DNA from: Vibrio mediterranei
Lineage (GTDB): Bacteria; Pseudomonadota; Gammaproteobacteria; Enterobacterales; Vibrionaceae
DNA length: 64,000 nt
NCBI RefSeq assembly: GCF_900088415.1
Contig: NZ_FLLQ01000003.1
Span: 310,001 to 374,000, forward strand
Reading direction: 5' to 3'
Made by a program: the position numbers and the translations under genes. This document shows positions 38,610-47,366 of this stretch, piece by piece. Within the stretch, counting starts at the first letter, position 1. Every line of letters begins with the position of its first letter. The notes below the pieces were generated by a model that had not been told where the DNA came from, did no database searches, and saw only the letters and a program-made list of their open reading frames with translations.

Positions 38610-38641
38610 AAAAAGACCTCGCGTATCAGCGAGGTCTTTTC
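38608..38641. terminator. Bidirectional terminator MATE gene / ubiV
   Basis: AAAAGACCTCGC / GCGAGGTCTTTT hairpin with A-run and T-run. Confidence 0.88.
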
Positions 38642-38656
38642 ATTTAAAGTCGGGGA

Positions 38657-39535
38657 CTAAATCTGCTTGATATCGAGCCCAGCGATTTGATGCCAGTAGC
38701 CGTTACATTGTCTATCCAATATTTTGGCCGGTTGTGTGCCATCTTCGTTCGCTTTAAAGCGATCAACTTCAGCGAAGGTATCCAACCCTAGCGGGCTAAG
38801 CCTAACCACATCTACCAAACCTTGCATAGATTTCAGGTCATTGATCAGGTTGTATTGGTAACCAGATTGAGTCTGAATACCATTGAGGTTAAAGACTGAC
38901 TGACCTTCTTGGCTCTCCACTTGAAGACCCGTTGGATACTTAATACAGCAAGTTTCGCAATCGTCTTTTGCTCGGTTCTCTGCACGAGCAGTAAAGCAGC
39001 GTGCGGAGTAAGCTAGCGGTAGATAACCGTGACTAAAGACTTCTACCTCAAATTGATCGCGGATACCAATTTTGTCGGCTTGCTCTAGAGCGTTGCTTAA
39101 CCACTCACGCGATAACTCAACAGGCATACACCAGCGAATCATGCCCTGTTTGGCAAATAGCTTCAGTGTGTGGGCATTGTAGGTATTAACGGCAGGACCA
39201 ACAACAAATGGAACTTTGTGTTCACTTGCTAGTTGAATCGCTGAGACATCATTGGCTTCGATCGCAAAGTCACCATTATCGATGTACTTTTTCATGATGT
39301 TAACTTCGCTTGGTGCTTCTAGCAGTGCCATTGTTGACAGAACTACCTGCTTGCCTGCTAGATTTAGCTCCTTAGCGATATCTAACCAGTGTGCTGGTTT
39401 CATCTCTCTGCGTTTTGAGCACACGGTTTCTCCAAGATACACGATATCTGCGGAGCTCGATTTAGCTTGCTCATAGAAACTTTCAACGTCTTGTTTTGGC
39501 CAAAAGTACAGTAATGGGCCTAATGCGTATTTCAT
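38657..39535 (-). CDS. ubiV: Ubiquinone biosynthesis protein UbiV (O2-independent)
   Basis: With UbiU and UbiT, UbiV hydroxylates ubiquinone precursors without oxygen. The 292-residue U32-family protein carries the four cysteines of its 4Fe-4S site: one in GETVCSKRR and three in SARCFTAR and DDCETCCIKYP. The ATG at 39535 (MKYALGPLLYFWP) follows a GGAGC-type site; 22 upstream codons overlap ubiU and are not family sequence. It lies 10 bases after ubiU on the same strand. Confidence 0.93.
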   Translation of the reverse strand: MKYALGPLLYFWPKQDVESFYEQAKSSSADIVYLGETVCSKRREMKPAHWLDIAKELNLAGKQVVLSTMALLEAPSEVNIMKKYIDNGDFAIEANDVSAIQLASEHKVPFVVGPAVNTYNAHTLKLFAKQGMIRWCMPVELSREWLSNALEQADKIGIRDQFEVEVFSHGYLPLAYSARCFTARAENRAKDDCETCCIKYPTGLQVESQEGQSVFNLNGIQTQSGYQYNLINDLKSMQGLVDVVRLSPLGLDTFAEVDRFKANEDGTQPAKILDRQCNGYWHQIAGLDIKQI

Positions 39536-39545
39536 AAGTTGCTCC

Positions 39546-40559
39546 TTACTGCCATTTTCTGTGGTATGCACCCAATGTGGTTTGGGTTCCTTCAGAGACA
39601 TTTGCCAAGGCTTGATCCCAGGTTGGTTTCACTTGATAGTTCTCAGGGTTACGTTGATACGCATCGATGGCTTCGCGCCAAGTTCGAGTGACTTGTTCAA
39701 CGTAAGCGGGACTGCGCTGACGTCCTTCAATTTTCACCGACGCGACATTAGCGGCGAACAGTTCAGGAAGCATAGACAAAGTGTTCAAACTGGTTGGCTC
39801 TTCAAGTGCATGGTAGCGCTTACGCTCTCCTTCTATTTCGGCTTCAAAGCGGCCTTTACAGAGTGTCGGATAGCCTGCATTTTCGCCCTGAGCGTAGCGG
39901 TCAATAAGAATGTCATTTAGACGAGACTCTAACCCTTGCTCAGTTTCTTGCCAACGCACGTATTTCGCTGGAGAACACGCACCAACCGTATTAGGTGATT
40001 CACCGGTCAAGTAGGACGACAAATAGCAGCGCCCTTCAGACATAATACAAAGACTGCCGAACGCGAATACTTCAAGCTCGACATCAGAGGTAATGTTTCT
40101 AGACAGTTGTTTTACCTGATGAATAGACAGCACTCGAGGTAACACAACGCGCTTTACATTAAAGTTTTTATGGTAGAAGTCTACAGCAGCCACATTGGTT
40201 GCTGAGGCTTGTACTGAGAGGTGTAACTCTAGCTCTGGATACTTATTGGCAGCGTAATCCAATACAGCAATATCGGCGACAATCAATGCATCGACACCAA
40301 GATCGGCAGCTTGGTCGACTGCATTAGTCCAGCGCTCAAAGCCATTAGGGTGTGCGAAGGTATTCAACGCGATATGTAGCTTTTTATTGCGATCGTGAAC
40401 ATATTGAGCCGCACGCTCGAGTTTCTTTCCCGTAAAGTTTAGACCAGCGAAATGACGCGCGTTGGTATCATCTTTGAAACCGATGTAAACCGCATCCGCA
40501 CCGCAATCAATTGCAGTTTTTAGAGCAGGTAAATTCCCTGCTGGGCATAAGAGTTCCAT
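39546..40559 (-). CDS. ubiU: Ubiquinone biosynthesis protein UbiU (O2-independent)
   Basis: The partner of UbiV in a heterodimer for anaerobic ubiquinone hydroxylation. The 337-residue U32-family protein starts MELLCPAGNLPALKTAIDCGADAVY and holds the four cluster cysteines in FGSLC, GRC, VGAC and TLCKGR. It lies downstream of the GGDEF-EAL gene with a 126-base gap on the same strand. Confidence 0.94.
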   Translation of the reverse strand: MELLCPAGNLPALKTAIDCGADAVYIGFKDDTNARHFAGLNFTGKKLERAAQYVHDRNKKLHIALNTFAHPNGFERWTNAVDQAADLGVDALIVADIAVLDYAANKYPELELHLSVQASATNVAAVDFYHKNFNVKRVVLPRVLSIHQVKQLSRNITSDVELEVFAFGSLCIMSEGRCYLSSYLTGESPNTVGACSPAKYVRWQETEQGLESRLNDILIDRYAQGENAGYPTLCKGRFEAEIEGERKRYHALEEPTSLNTLSMLPELFAANVASVKIEGRQRSPAYVEQVTRTWREAIDAYQRNPENYQVKPTWDQALANVSEGTQTTLGAYHRKWQ

Positions 40560-40685
40560 ATGCTCATTACCATATTTCTGACAGTAGCCCGCATTTTATG
40601 AACAATTATGAACAGCGAATTTGATGTAAGGCAGGTTTACCTTAATAAACACGTAATTAACACCAAAGAGGTAACGTTAACATGG

Positions 40686-42725
40686 TCAATTTCGATGACG
40701 ACGGTTTTGCGCAAATAGTGCTTCGACTTCGTGCTTAGGTTGTGGTCGGTGAAAGTGGAAGCCTTGAATGGAGTTGCAGTTAAGATTGGAAAGTAGTGTT
40801 GCTTGGTGGCGTGTTTCCACACCTTCGGCGACTACCGAGAGATTGAGTGATTTACCGAGATTGATGATGTTTTCGATAACGGTGAGCTGTTTTGGCAGTG
40901 TATCGATATCCATGATAAAGGCGCGGTCGATTTTAAGTTCATCTATTGGGAAGTGCGCTAAGTAGGATAGCGAAGAGTATCCGGTACCGAAGTCGTCAAT
41001 AGACAACGCAAAGCCGAGTTTCTTAATGGCATCGAGCATTTGCAATGTGTGTTCACTGTTGCTCATTACCGCACTTTCAGTGAGTTCGAACGTGATACAG
41101 CTAGGATCCAGTCCTGTGCTGCGTAATAAGCGCTCCATGTAATCGATAAGCTTAGGGTTACCAAATTGTTCTGGAGACAAGTTGATCGCCACGCGACCCG
41201 GTAAGATACCTTGTAGTTTCCAGCGTTTGACGGTATTGAACACATCACGCATGACCACGCGGCCAAGGCTTTCGATCAGTCCTGCTTGTTCTGCCACTGG
41301 GATAAACGAAGCCGGGCTTATATACCCTTCGACGGGGTGTTTCCATCGAACTAGCGCTTCTGCACCGTTGATACTAAAGTCACGGGCATTGACCTTGGGT
41401 TGATACCATACTTCCAAGCCATTTTGCTGTAGCGCTTTTTGCAGTTCTATTTCCAACCAAAGGCGCATGCGCGCTTCTTTGTTCATTTGGTCATTGAACT
41501 TAACGAGACGGTTCCTACCTCTGGCTTTGGCTTCATACATGGCCGTATCGGCATTTTGCAGCAGGATACGTGCATCATTTCCATCGTTTGGGTAATGAAC
41601 ACTGCCAATGGAGCAAGCAAGGCGTTTGCTGAAGTGGTGTAAATCGAAAGGTTGGTTGATGAGACCAATGATTTTCTCCGCCAACATTTCTACCGTACTG
41701 TTACTTTCCGGCTCTGGGAGAATGATCCCAAACTCATCACCGCCTAAATGGGCCAATACCGATTGTTGAGGAAGATGACGCTTCAGTCTAGAAGATACCT
41801 CCTGAATCACTCGGTCGCCAATGTGGTGCCCCAAAGAGTCATTGATGTTCTTAAAGTTATCAATGTCGAGGTAAAGCATGACGAGCGGAGTTTTATCTTG
41901 AATAAAATGATCCAAGCAACGGGTGAAACCTAGTCGGTTATAGAGTTTCGTCAAGGTATCAATGTTGACGTCTTCATTGCTGTTTTGAGCCACTGGGTTT
42001 GGCTTTTCGTCCATATCTTGAATTAGGACTAAATGAGCACTGTTGCCAAATAGATTAGCGTCATCGACATGCAGCGACAGTCGGCGCTGCGTTCCGCAAT
42101 ACTCACTGGTCAAAAAATGCAGCGGTGTGCCGTTAGCGACATTGGCTAAATCGAGTTGCACACGATTGTTATTTTTCTCGTTACTTAGTAAGCGGTTTAA
42201 CGACTCACCCAGTAAGTCGGTACTTTTTGCGTAACCAAATAGACGTGCAGACGCAGGGTTGGCCGATAAAATACAATCGTCTTCAACCAGAATTAATCCA
42301 TCTGGGATAAGCTGAGACAGTTTGAGGAACTTGCTTTCTGATTCTTCGAGAGAGCGGGTTAGGATCTGTTTTTCGGATGTGTCGATGGCATGGAACACTA
42401 TGTATTCGATGACGCCGTCATTGAGGATTGGCGACACGCTGAAATGCAGGCTGGACTCGACATCCGACTCATCAAGTGTCACTTCGGCTTCAATCGATTC
42501 GCCTTGTAGCGCACGATCGTAATAGGGTTTTAACTGGTTATAAAAACGCTCACCTAGTATTTGCAAGTCATTCATGCCAACTAAGTCGCTGTGTGTTAAC
42601 CCTGCCACATCACAATAACGGTCGTTGACCATACAGTAATGATGCTCGTCATCCAAAATAGCAAAAAAGAAGGGGCTATTGGATGTTAACTTAGCAAAGT
42701 ATTCCTTTAACATTTTGGATGACAT
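40686..42725 (-). CDS. rocS: PAS-GGDEF-EAL cyclic-di-GMP enzyme (RocS-like)
   Basis: A 679-residue cytoplasmic c-di-GMP protein with no clear membrane segment. Two PAS-like domains occupy ~1-250 (SPFFFAILDDEHHYCMVNDRY; LIPDGLILVEDDCILSANPA). The GGDEF domain (~255-420) has an intact HLGGDEFG. The EAL domain (~430-670) has GAEALVRWKHP and IDDFGTGYSSLSYL. Both catalytic motifs look functional. Position next to ubiU/ubiT matches V. cholerae RocS, which affects rugosity and motility. The ATG at 42725 has GGTAG upstream; 42713 is an alternative. It is divergent from ubiT. Confidence 0.88.
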   Translation of the reverse strand: MSSKMLKEYFAKLTSNSPFFFAILDDEHHYCMVNDRYCDVAGLTHSDLVGMNDLQILGERFYNQLKPYYDRALQGESIEAEVTLDESDVESSLHFSVSPILNDGVIEYIVFHAIDTSEKQILTRSLEESESKFLKLSQLIPDGLILVEDDCILSANPASARLFGYAKSTDLLGESLNRLLSNEKNNNRVQLDLANVANGTPLHFLTSEYCGTQRRLSLHVDDANLFGNSAHLVLIQDMDEKPNPVAQNSNEDVNIDTLTKLYNRLGFTRCLDHFIQDKTPLVMLYLDIDNFKNINDSLGHHIGDRVIQEVSSRLKRHLPQQSVLAHLGGDEFGIILPEPESNSTVEMLAEKIIGLINQPFDLHHFSKRLACSIGSVHYPNDGNDARILLQNADTAMYEAKARGRNRLVKFNDQMNKEARMRLWLEIELQKALQQNGLEVWYQPKVNARDFSINGAEALVRWKHPVEGYISPASFIPVAEQAGLIESLGRVVMRDVFNTVKRWKLQGILPGRVAINLSPEQFGNPKLIDYMERLLRSTGLDPSCITFELTESAVMSNSEHTLQMLDAIKKLGFALSIDDFGTGYSSLSYLAHFPIDELKIDRAFIMDIDTLPKQLTVIENIINLGKSLNLSVVAEGVETRHQATLLSNLNCNSIQGFHFHRPQPKHEVEALFAQNRRHRN

Positions 42726-42904
42726 CAATGTACTACCAGTTCTCCGGAGAGCTTATATATCAGTAACACCAACACTATAACTGTGATTTATCAGTTAGAA
42801 AAGGGCAAAGGCGAAAGCAAAAAATTTTTGATGCACAACAGGATTTTTTTTGTACTAATGCCGTATTATTAGCCTTCTGAACTACAAATTAACGGAAAAA
42901 CCGC

Positions 42905-43432
42905 GTGTTAGACAAGATTCGAAGTCAACTAGTTAAAAACGCAGCACAAATTTTGCGATCTCCAGTCCACTTTCTGCCAACTAAAATCCAGAATAGAGCT
43001 TTGCTTGAAGGACTAAAAACCGTTTTTAAAGAAGCACTTGAGGACGGTGACTTTGAATTTCTCGAAGAAAAATGGTTAAAAGTTCATATTCGTGATCTAA
43101 ACCTCAGTTGGTATATTTCTTACAGCGATGAACAGCTGGTGGTTTCTGAAACTGTCGAGCAGGAAGATGTCAGTTTTAGCGGTAATTTAAATGACTTAGT
43201 GTTGATTGCGGGTCGTAAAGAAGACCCAGATACTTTATTCTTCCAACGCCGCTTGAGTATTGAAGGCGATACCGAGTTAGGCCTAGAAGTGAAGAACTTG
43301 ATGGATAGCGTTGATCTTGACGCATTACCGAAACCAATGCTTTCTGCATTGACTCATTTAGCGGATTTTGTTCAGAAAGGCATGCAGCCTGCAACAAATC
43401 CTAACGAGGTAGCGAATGCTTATTCGAACTGA
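42905..43432 (+). CDS. ubiT: Ubiquinone biosynthesis accessory factor UbiT (SCP2 domain)
   Basis: UbiT is the lipid-binding accessory factor of the oxygen-independent ubiquinone pathway. The 175-residue protein has a short N-terminal basic/hydrophobic region and an SCP2-type domain (DLNLSWYISYSDEQLVV and FFQRRLSIEGDTELGLEVKNLMDS). The start is GTG at 42905. It overlaps the following GNAT gene by 17 bases, the same yhbT-yhbS order as in E. coli. Confidence 0.9.
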   Translation: MLDKIRSQLVKNAAQILRSPVHFLPTKIQNRALLEGLKTVFKEALEDGDFEFLEEKWLKVHIRDLNLSWYISYSDEQLVVSETVEQEDVSFSGNLNDLVLIAGRKEDPDTLFFQRRLSIEGDTELGLEVKNLMDSVDLDALPKPMLSALTHLADFVQKGMQPATNPNEVANAYSN

Positions 43433-43931
43433 AGCGCCGGCCGATATACTTGTCATTGACCGATTACTCAAATCGGTATTTGATACGGATGCAGAAGCCA
43501 ATTTAGTGATGGCACTGAGAGAAAATGGTCGTCTAACGTTATCTTTGGTAGCGTGCTCTGATGAAGGTGAAGTCATTGGGCATCTGTTGTTTACACCTGT
43601 CACTATCGATGGCGACGACTTGTCATGGCAAGGTTTAGCACCGCTAGCGGTTGCCAAGGAGCATCAGGGGCAAGGAGTGGCATCTGCACTCGTTGAAGAG
43701 GCATTCACCACTTTACCTGAGTTCGGCTATCCCGCTTGTGTGGTGCTTGGAGACCCAAGCTATTACGGACGATTCCAGTTTTCTGCTGCAGCTGACTATG
43801 ATCTTCATTGTCAGTGGGAAGTACCAGAAGGTGCATTCCAAGTTCGTTCATTGACGGAAGATTCGGTGGCCGAACAGCTTGCGGGCCGTAAAGGGTTGGT
43901 GGATTACTGCCCTGAGTTTAACGGTCTGTAA
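43416..43931 (+). CDS. yhbS: GNAT-family N-acetyltransferase YhbS
   Basis: A 171-residue GNAT protein with the acetyl-CoA loop VAKEHQGQGVASALVEEAF and the downstream VVLGDPSYYGRFQF, which marks the YhbS-like subgroup. The substrate is unknown. It overlaps ubiT and is probably translated from the same mRNA. A terminator follows. Confidence 0.88.
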   Translation: MLIRTEAPADILVIDRLLKSVFDTDAEANLVMALRENGRLTLSLVACSDEGEVIGHLLFTPVTIDGDDLSWQGLAPLAVAKEHQGQGVASALVEEAFTTLPEFGYPACVVLGDPSYYGRFQFSAAADYDLHCQWEVPEGAFQVRSLTEDSVAEQLAGRKGLVDYCPEFNGL

Positions 43932-43952
43932 TAGCGTTCAAAGTGAAATATC

Positions 43953-43990
43953 AAGCCTAGCGCTGTGTCATCACCGCGAGGCTTTGTTTT
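43953..43990 (+). terminator. Terminator after yhbS
   Basis: AAGCCT-A-GCG pairing with CGC-G-AGGCTT, followed by TGTTTT. Confidence 0.7.
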
Positions 43991-44014
43991 ATCCGCACTT
44001 TGCTTTATCCGCAC
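43983..44014. repeat. Tandem 16-bp direct repeat
   Basis: TTTGTTTTATCCGCAC followed directly by TTTGCTTTATCCGCAC; one mismatch. It overlaps the end of the yhbS terminator and lies about 80 bases before holD. Confidence 0.85.
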
Positions 44015-44093
44015 GTTGATATCTTGGTAATCAAATAGAGCTCTGCTAAACTGCGCGTCATTATGACGGCGAATTACTTGGCGTAAATCAATC

Positions 44094-44525
44094 ATGCAAG
44101 ACAGCATAAAACTACAGTTAATGGGCGTTCAAACATGGGAACTAACTCACCCTGAGCGTATTCCTGTGCGTTGTAGCCCTTCGTTGTCACTTCGGCCTGA
44201 CTGTCGACTCTTGTTTGTTTCATCAGTAAAGCCGCAAGGCGATAATGTGCTGTTCTATCAGAAGATCCTTAAAGCGATGAAGTTAGATCTTAGTGAGACG
44301 CTACATATTGCTCCAGAACAATTACTTAGTCTTGATGGTCAACATATACCAGAATGGATATGGTTTGCTGGAGAAGAACAGGCAAATGAGCGCTTTGCTC
44401 AATTAACGCAACAGTATCAATTCACCGCGTCCCCGAAAAAACTCGTTTCTCCGCAACTGTCTAACATTGATGGTAATGATATGGAAAGACGTGCACTTTG
44501 GAATCAAATCCGCAGCTATGGCTAA
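44094..44525 (+). CDS. holD: DNA polymerase III psi subunit
   Basis: Psi links the clamp loader to the chi subunit and SSB. The 143-residue protein shows the HolD pattern: MGVQTWELTHPERI at the N-terminus, then LLFVSSV and a C-terminal WxxI (ALWNQIRSYG). It overlaps rimI by 8 bases; holD-rimI pairing is standard in gammaproteobacteria. Confidence 0.9.
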   Translation: MQDSIKLQLMGVQTWELTHPERIPVRCSPSLSLRPDCRLLFVSSVKPQGDNVLFYQKILKAMKLDLSETLHIAPEQLLSLDGQHIPEWIWFAGEEQANERFAQLTQQYQFTASPKKLVSPQLSNIDGNDMERRALWNQIRSYG

Positions 44526-44976
44526 TCTTACCTTTGCAATCATGGATACTGAGCACTTAGATGCCATCTTATCCATAGAAAATATGGCACACTCTCATCC
44601 ATGGAAAGCCTCTATGATTACCGAGTTGAATGGGCGCGGAGCTTTCAATTATGTGCTATTGGCCGACGAACGCGTTGTTGGCTACTTTTATGCACAGAAC
44701 ATTGTAGGTGAAGTTTCGTTGCTTAATATTGCGGTCTCACCGGGCGAGCAAGGCAAAGGCTACGGCAGGGCATTGCTGAATCACTTTTTAGAACAGTGTG
44801 AATCTCGTGAAGCAGAAAGTGCTTGGCTAGAGGTTCGAGAAAGTAACCAAGCCGCAGTTTCTTTGTATCTTGATGAAGGGTTTAATGAAGTTGACAGACG
44901 TCGTGATTATTACCCATCAGACCAAGGTCGAGAAGACGCCGTTATCATGAGTTATTATTTTTTATTCTCAAGTTAA
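44518..44976 (+). CDS. rimI: Ribosomal protein S18-alanine N-acetyltransferase
   Basis: Acetylates the N-terminal alanine of S18. The 152-residue GNAT protein has the CoA loop VSPGEQGKGYGRALLNH and the RimI-typical WLEVRESNQAAVSLYLDEGFNEVDRRRDYY. The ATG at 44518 is chosen; 17 upstream in-frame codons lie inside holD. Confidence 0.93.
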   Translation: MANLTFAIMDTEHLDAILSIENMAHSHPWKASMITELNGRGAFNYVLLADERVVGYFYAQNIVGEVSLLNIAVSPGEQGKGYGRALLNHFLEQCESREAESAWLEVRESNQAAVSLYLDEGFNEVDRRRDYYPSDQGREDAVIMSYYFLFSS

Positions 44977-45146
44977 TTCTGCTGTCTATTTCTAAATCAC
45001 GAGGGTAGTGACCTATCCGCATGGCCCTCTATAAAGCAAGGTAATCTAGTCGTTCTGTAAATAGGTTACATTACCCGTAGTTACTTCGATAAAAAATCGA
45101 TTTCCTCATACTTCCTATTAGTTATTGATAACAATAGGAATAGAAA

Positions 45147-45938
45147 ATGAAACACTTCTCTGTACTTTCTGCTGCCTTATTGAGTGTTACAAGCGCTCAA
45201 GTAATGGCAGATGAGGCACAAGTGAATGATCCTGCCGATGTAACCCGTCCCCAAACCTATCTTAAAGTTGATTCTGGCGCTAAAGGTAAAGATGGTATGA
45301 CTCGCCTACAGTTAAACATGGCGGGCTCATACAGCGAAGATATTGGCTATTTAGGCCAGTTCGAAACAGACTTTCAAACTAATCTGGATGCGCAGCAAGG
45401 CAAATCTAAAGACTTTGGTTTGTCGCGTATTCGAGCTCGTTACTTTCAAGTGCACGCAACGGGCTTAGAGGTACTCCCAGAAATAGGTTTCTCATTGGAC
45501 TACATCAGCTATGGCTCTAACTGGGTAGCTAAGAACTCAGGCACAGAGCAAACTGCTGCTATTGGTGCCGTGGCTAAAGTGATTACGCCATTTGAAAATT
45601 GGGTTTCTTATCCAAATTTGGCTGTAATGAAGAATGAGTACGACAATGGTCGCTCAGAAAATGGCTGGCAAGCGAATTGGTTTAACTCTTTCTATCTAAC
45701 TGAAAAAGGGTCTTACATCACAGTAAATCCACAGTACGCTAACTATAACAATGCTATCGGTAAGAACGAACAATCTCTTGAATTGAACTTTGAAGGTGGT
45801 ATTCCACTTACCAATGACGGCAGCATCTGGGGTAACGTGACCTATTCTGAACACTTCTTTAAAGCGGCAGGTGAATCGCGTATGAAACACTTAGACGGTA
45901 ACCGAGAAGTTCGCATTGGTGCGACTTGGTTCTTCTAA
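45147..45938 (+). CDS. Putative outer-membrane beta-barrel (Tsx/OmpK-like)
   Basis: A 263-residue exported protein. The signal peptide ends QVMA/DEA, and the mature chain is an alternation of short polar/aromatic strands ending in the outer-membrane signature ATWFF. Segments such as NGWQANWFNSFYLTEKGSYITVNPQY resemble the nucleoside-channel family Tsx/OmpK, but I am not certain. An outer-membrane pore is a safe guess, the substrate is not. No partner gene is adjacent. Confidence 0.6.
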   Translation: MKHFSVLSAALLSVTSAQVMADEAQVNDPADVTRPQTYLKVDSGAKGKDGMTRLQLNMAGSYSEDIGYLGQFETDFQTNLDAQQGKSKDFGLSRIRARYFQVHATGLEVLPEIGFSLDYISYGSNWVAKNSGTEQTAAIGAVAKVITPFENWVSYPNLAVMKNEYDNGRSENGWQANWFNSFYLTEKGSYITVNPQYANYNNAIGKNEQSLELNFEGGIPLTNDGSIWGNVTYSEHFFKAAGESRMKHLDGNREVRIGATWFF

Positions 45939-46017
45939 TCTCATCGCTTTACTCAGTTTAAGGCACGGAAGCCTTTATTCATCCTCTCTAATTGTTTCTT
46001 ACTTTTTTCTCCGTGTT

Positions 46018-46034
46018 ACTGGATCGATTCCAGT
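46018..46034. promoter_or_regulatory. Inverted repeat upstream of the second SDR gene
   Basis: ACTGGA-TCGAT-TCCAGT: perfect 6-bp arms around 5 bases, 107 bases before the SDR start; a possible regulator site. Confidence 0.4.
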
Positions 46035-46141
46035 TAATAACTCAACAGCTGTTATCGGTCGAGATAGAGTGCATTTTGACTTTATACCCACGTTACTAAG
46101 CTCGTTTAATCTCAGTGTGAAAAATAGAAGAGAGGCTAATA

Positions 46142-46909
46142 ATGAAAGTGCCATTTCAGCTAACAGATAGAGTTGTTGTCATTATTGGCGGCACCTCTGG
46201 TATCGGAGAGGCGATTGCTCATCGTTTTAGCTCTGCGGGTGCAAAGCTGGTCATCGCTGGAGTTAATGCATCAGACAAAGAATTGCAGTCACTAGAAGCC
46301 CTTTATATTCATGCGGACGTGACGGATGAGCTGTCACTGAGTGAACTGATGGCTATTACCTTCGAGAAGTTTGGCAAAATCGACGTGTTAGTGAATTGCG
46401 CGGGTTCGACTAATGGTTACAGCACCATAGTGGAATCGAAAAAAGATGAGTATGAAGCCAATTTTTCCGTCAACGCACTAGGGACAGCATTGTCGATGAA
46501 GCATGCGGTGCCCTATATGCCCAAAGGCAGCAGTATCATCAATATTGCTTCGGTGTCAGGAACTCAGGGTGTGCCTTATCTTGGCGCGTTAGCTAGTTCA
46601 AAGTGGGCAGTGCTTGGTATTACTCAAACGGCGGCTTTGGAGCTTGGCAGTAAACAGATTCGTGTCAATGCCGTTTGTCCCACCTCGGTCGATACCCCTC
46701 GTGCTTACGCCAAAGGAGGCGAACCTCAACTGAGAATGGAGAGACGTTCGATCCCGATGGGAAGAATTGCTCAGCCTGAAGAAGTGGCGGCCGTTGTCCA
46801 CTTCTTAGCTTCTGAGGACAGTAGCTTTGTTAATGGTCAATCCATCGGAGTGGACGGTGGCTTTAGCGCAGGTATGAGTATTGAAGCCTACAACCAACTT
46901 GCGCAGTAA
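46142..46909 (+). CDS. SDR-family protein lacking the catalytic tyrosine
   Basis: A 255-residue SDR-fold protein: GGTSGIG for the cofactor loop, LVNCAG, and IASVSG with the serine. The terminal VDGGFSAGMS is typical for the fold. At the active site the tyrosine of YxxxK is replaced: the chain reads GALASSKWAV, so leucine stands where Tyr is expected while the lysine is kept. It may be a non-catalytic or altered enzyme. The glycine-zipper gene begins 13 bases downstream, so the two form a unit. The gene has its own upstream region with an inverted repeat. Confidence 0.82.
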   Translation: MKVPFQLTDRVVVIIGGTSGIGEAIAHRFSSAGAKLVIAGVNASDKELQSLEALYIHADVTDELSLSELMAITFEKFGKIDVLVNCAGSTNGYSTIVESKKDEYEANFSVNALGTALSMKHAVPYMPKGSSIINIASVSGTQGVPYLGALASSKWAVLGITQTAALELGSKQIRVNAVCPTSVDTPRAYAKGGEPQLRMERRSIPMGRIAQPEEVAAVVHFLASEDSSFVNGQSIGVDGGFSAGMSIEAYNQLAQ

Positions 46910-46922
46910 TTGAGAGCAAATA

Positions 46923-47312
46923 ATGAAAAAACACATTCAAATCACTTTAGCATTACTATTATCAGCCAGCTTTAACAGCTACGCGTACTACTGCGACCAA
47001 ACCGCGGAAGGTACCATAGTAGGTGCCGTGGATGGGGCAATAACCGGTGCCATTGTTGGTGGTATTGTTGATGGTGGCGAAGGCGCGAAAACTGGTGCAG
47101 TTATTGGTGGTGGCGCCGGGGCAGTCGGTGGGGCTATCGATGGCGCTTATTATGAGGGCGCTTGTGAGATGGCAACTGACGCTATTGTTGAAGATGAGAT
47201 CATCGCTGAAGAGTATATTGCTGAGGAATATATCGAAGAAGAATACATTGCCGAAGAAATCGTGGAAGAAGAGATTATCGAAGAGGAAATGTATGATGAT
47301 TATTACGATTAG
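46923..47312 (+). CDS. Exported glycine-zipper protein with pentapeptide acidic tail (paralogue)
   Basis: A 129-residue paralogue of the protein at 3920-4243. Both have a signal peptide, mature start YYCDQTAEG, Gly zipper, second cysteine in EGAC, and an acidic end finishing YYD. The tail here is longer, about seven EEYIA/EEYIE/EEIVE pentapeptides against three in the other copy, which suggests repeat expansion. Function unknown; an envelope location is inferred from the signal peptide. It follows the atypical SDR gene by 13 bases and is closed by a terminator. Confidence 0.78.
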   Translation: MKKHIQITLALLLSASFNSYAYYCDQTAEGTIVGAVDGAITGAIVGGIVDGGEGAKTGAVIGGGAGAVGGAIDGAYYEGACEMATDAIVEDEIIAEEYIAEEYIEEEYIAEEIVEEEIIEEEMYDDYYD

Positions 47313-47321
47313 AATCTAAAT

Positions 47322-47350
47322 AAAAAAGAGAGCAAACTGCTCTCTTTTTT
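47322..47350. terminator. Bidirectional terminator after the glycine-zipper gene
   Basis: AAAAAAGAGAGCA / TGCTCTCTTTTTT hairpin serving the + gene and the convergent TPR gene. Confidence 0.88.
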
Positions 47351-47366
47351 ATTAGTATCAATGAGG

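Noticed and set aside
40560..40685. FNR site before ubiU
   Set aside because: Only a TTGAT half-site is visible; the second half does not match.
45056..45110. Operator-like TCGATAAAAAATCGA before the barrel gene
   Set aside because: AT-rich and short; no link to a regulator and not matching the nucleoside-cluster boxes.
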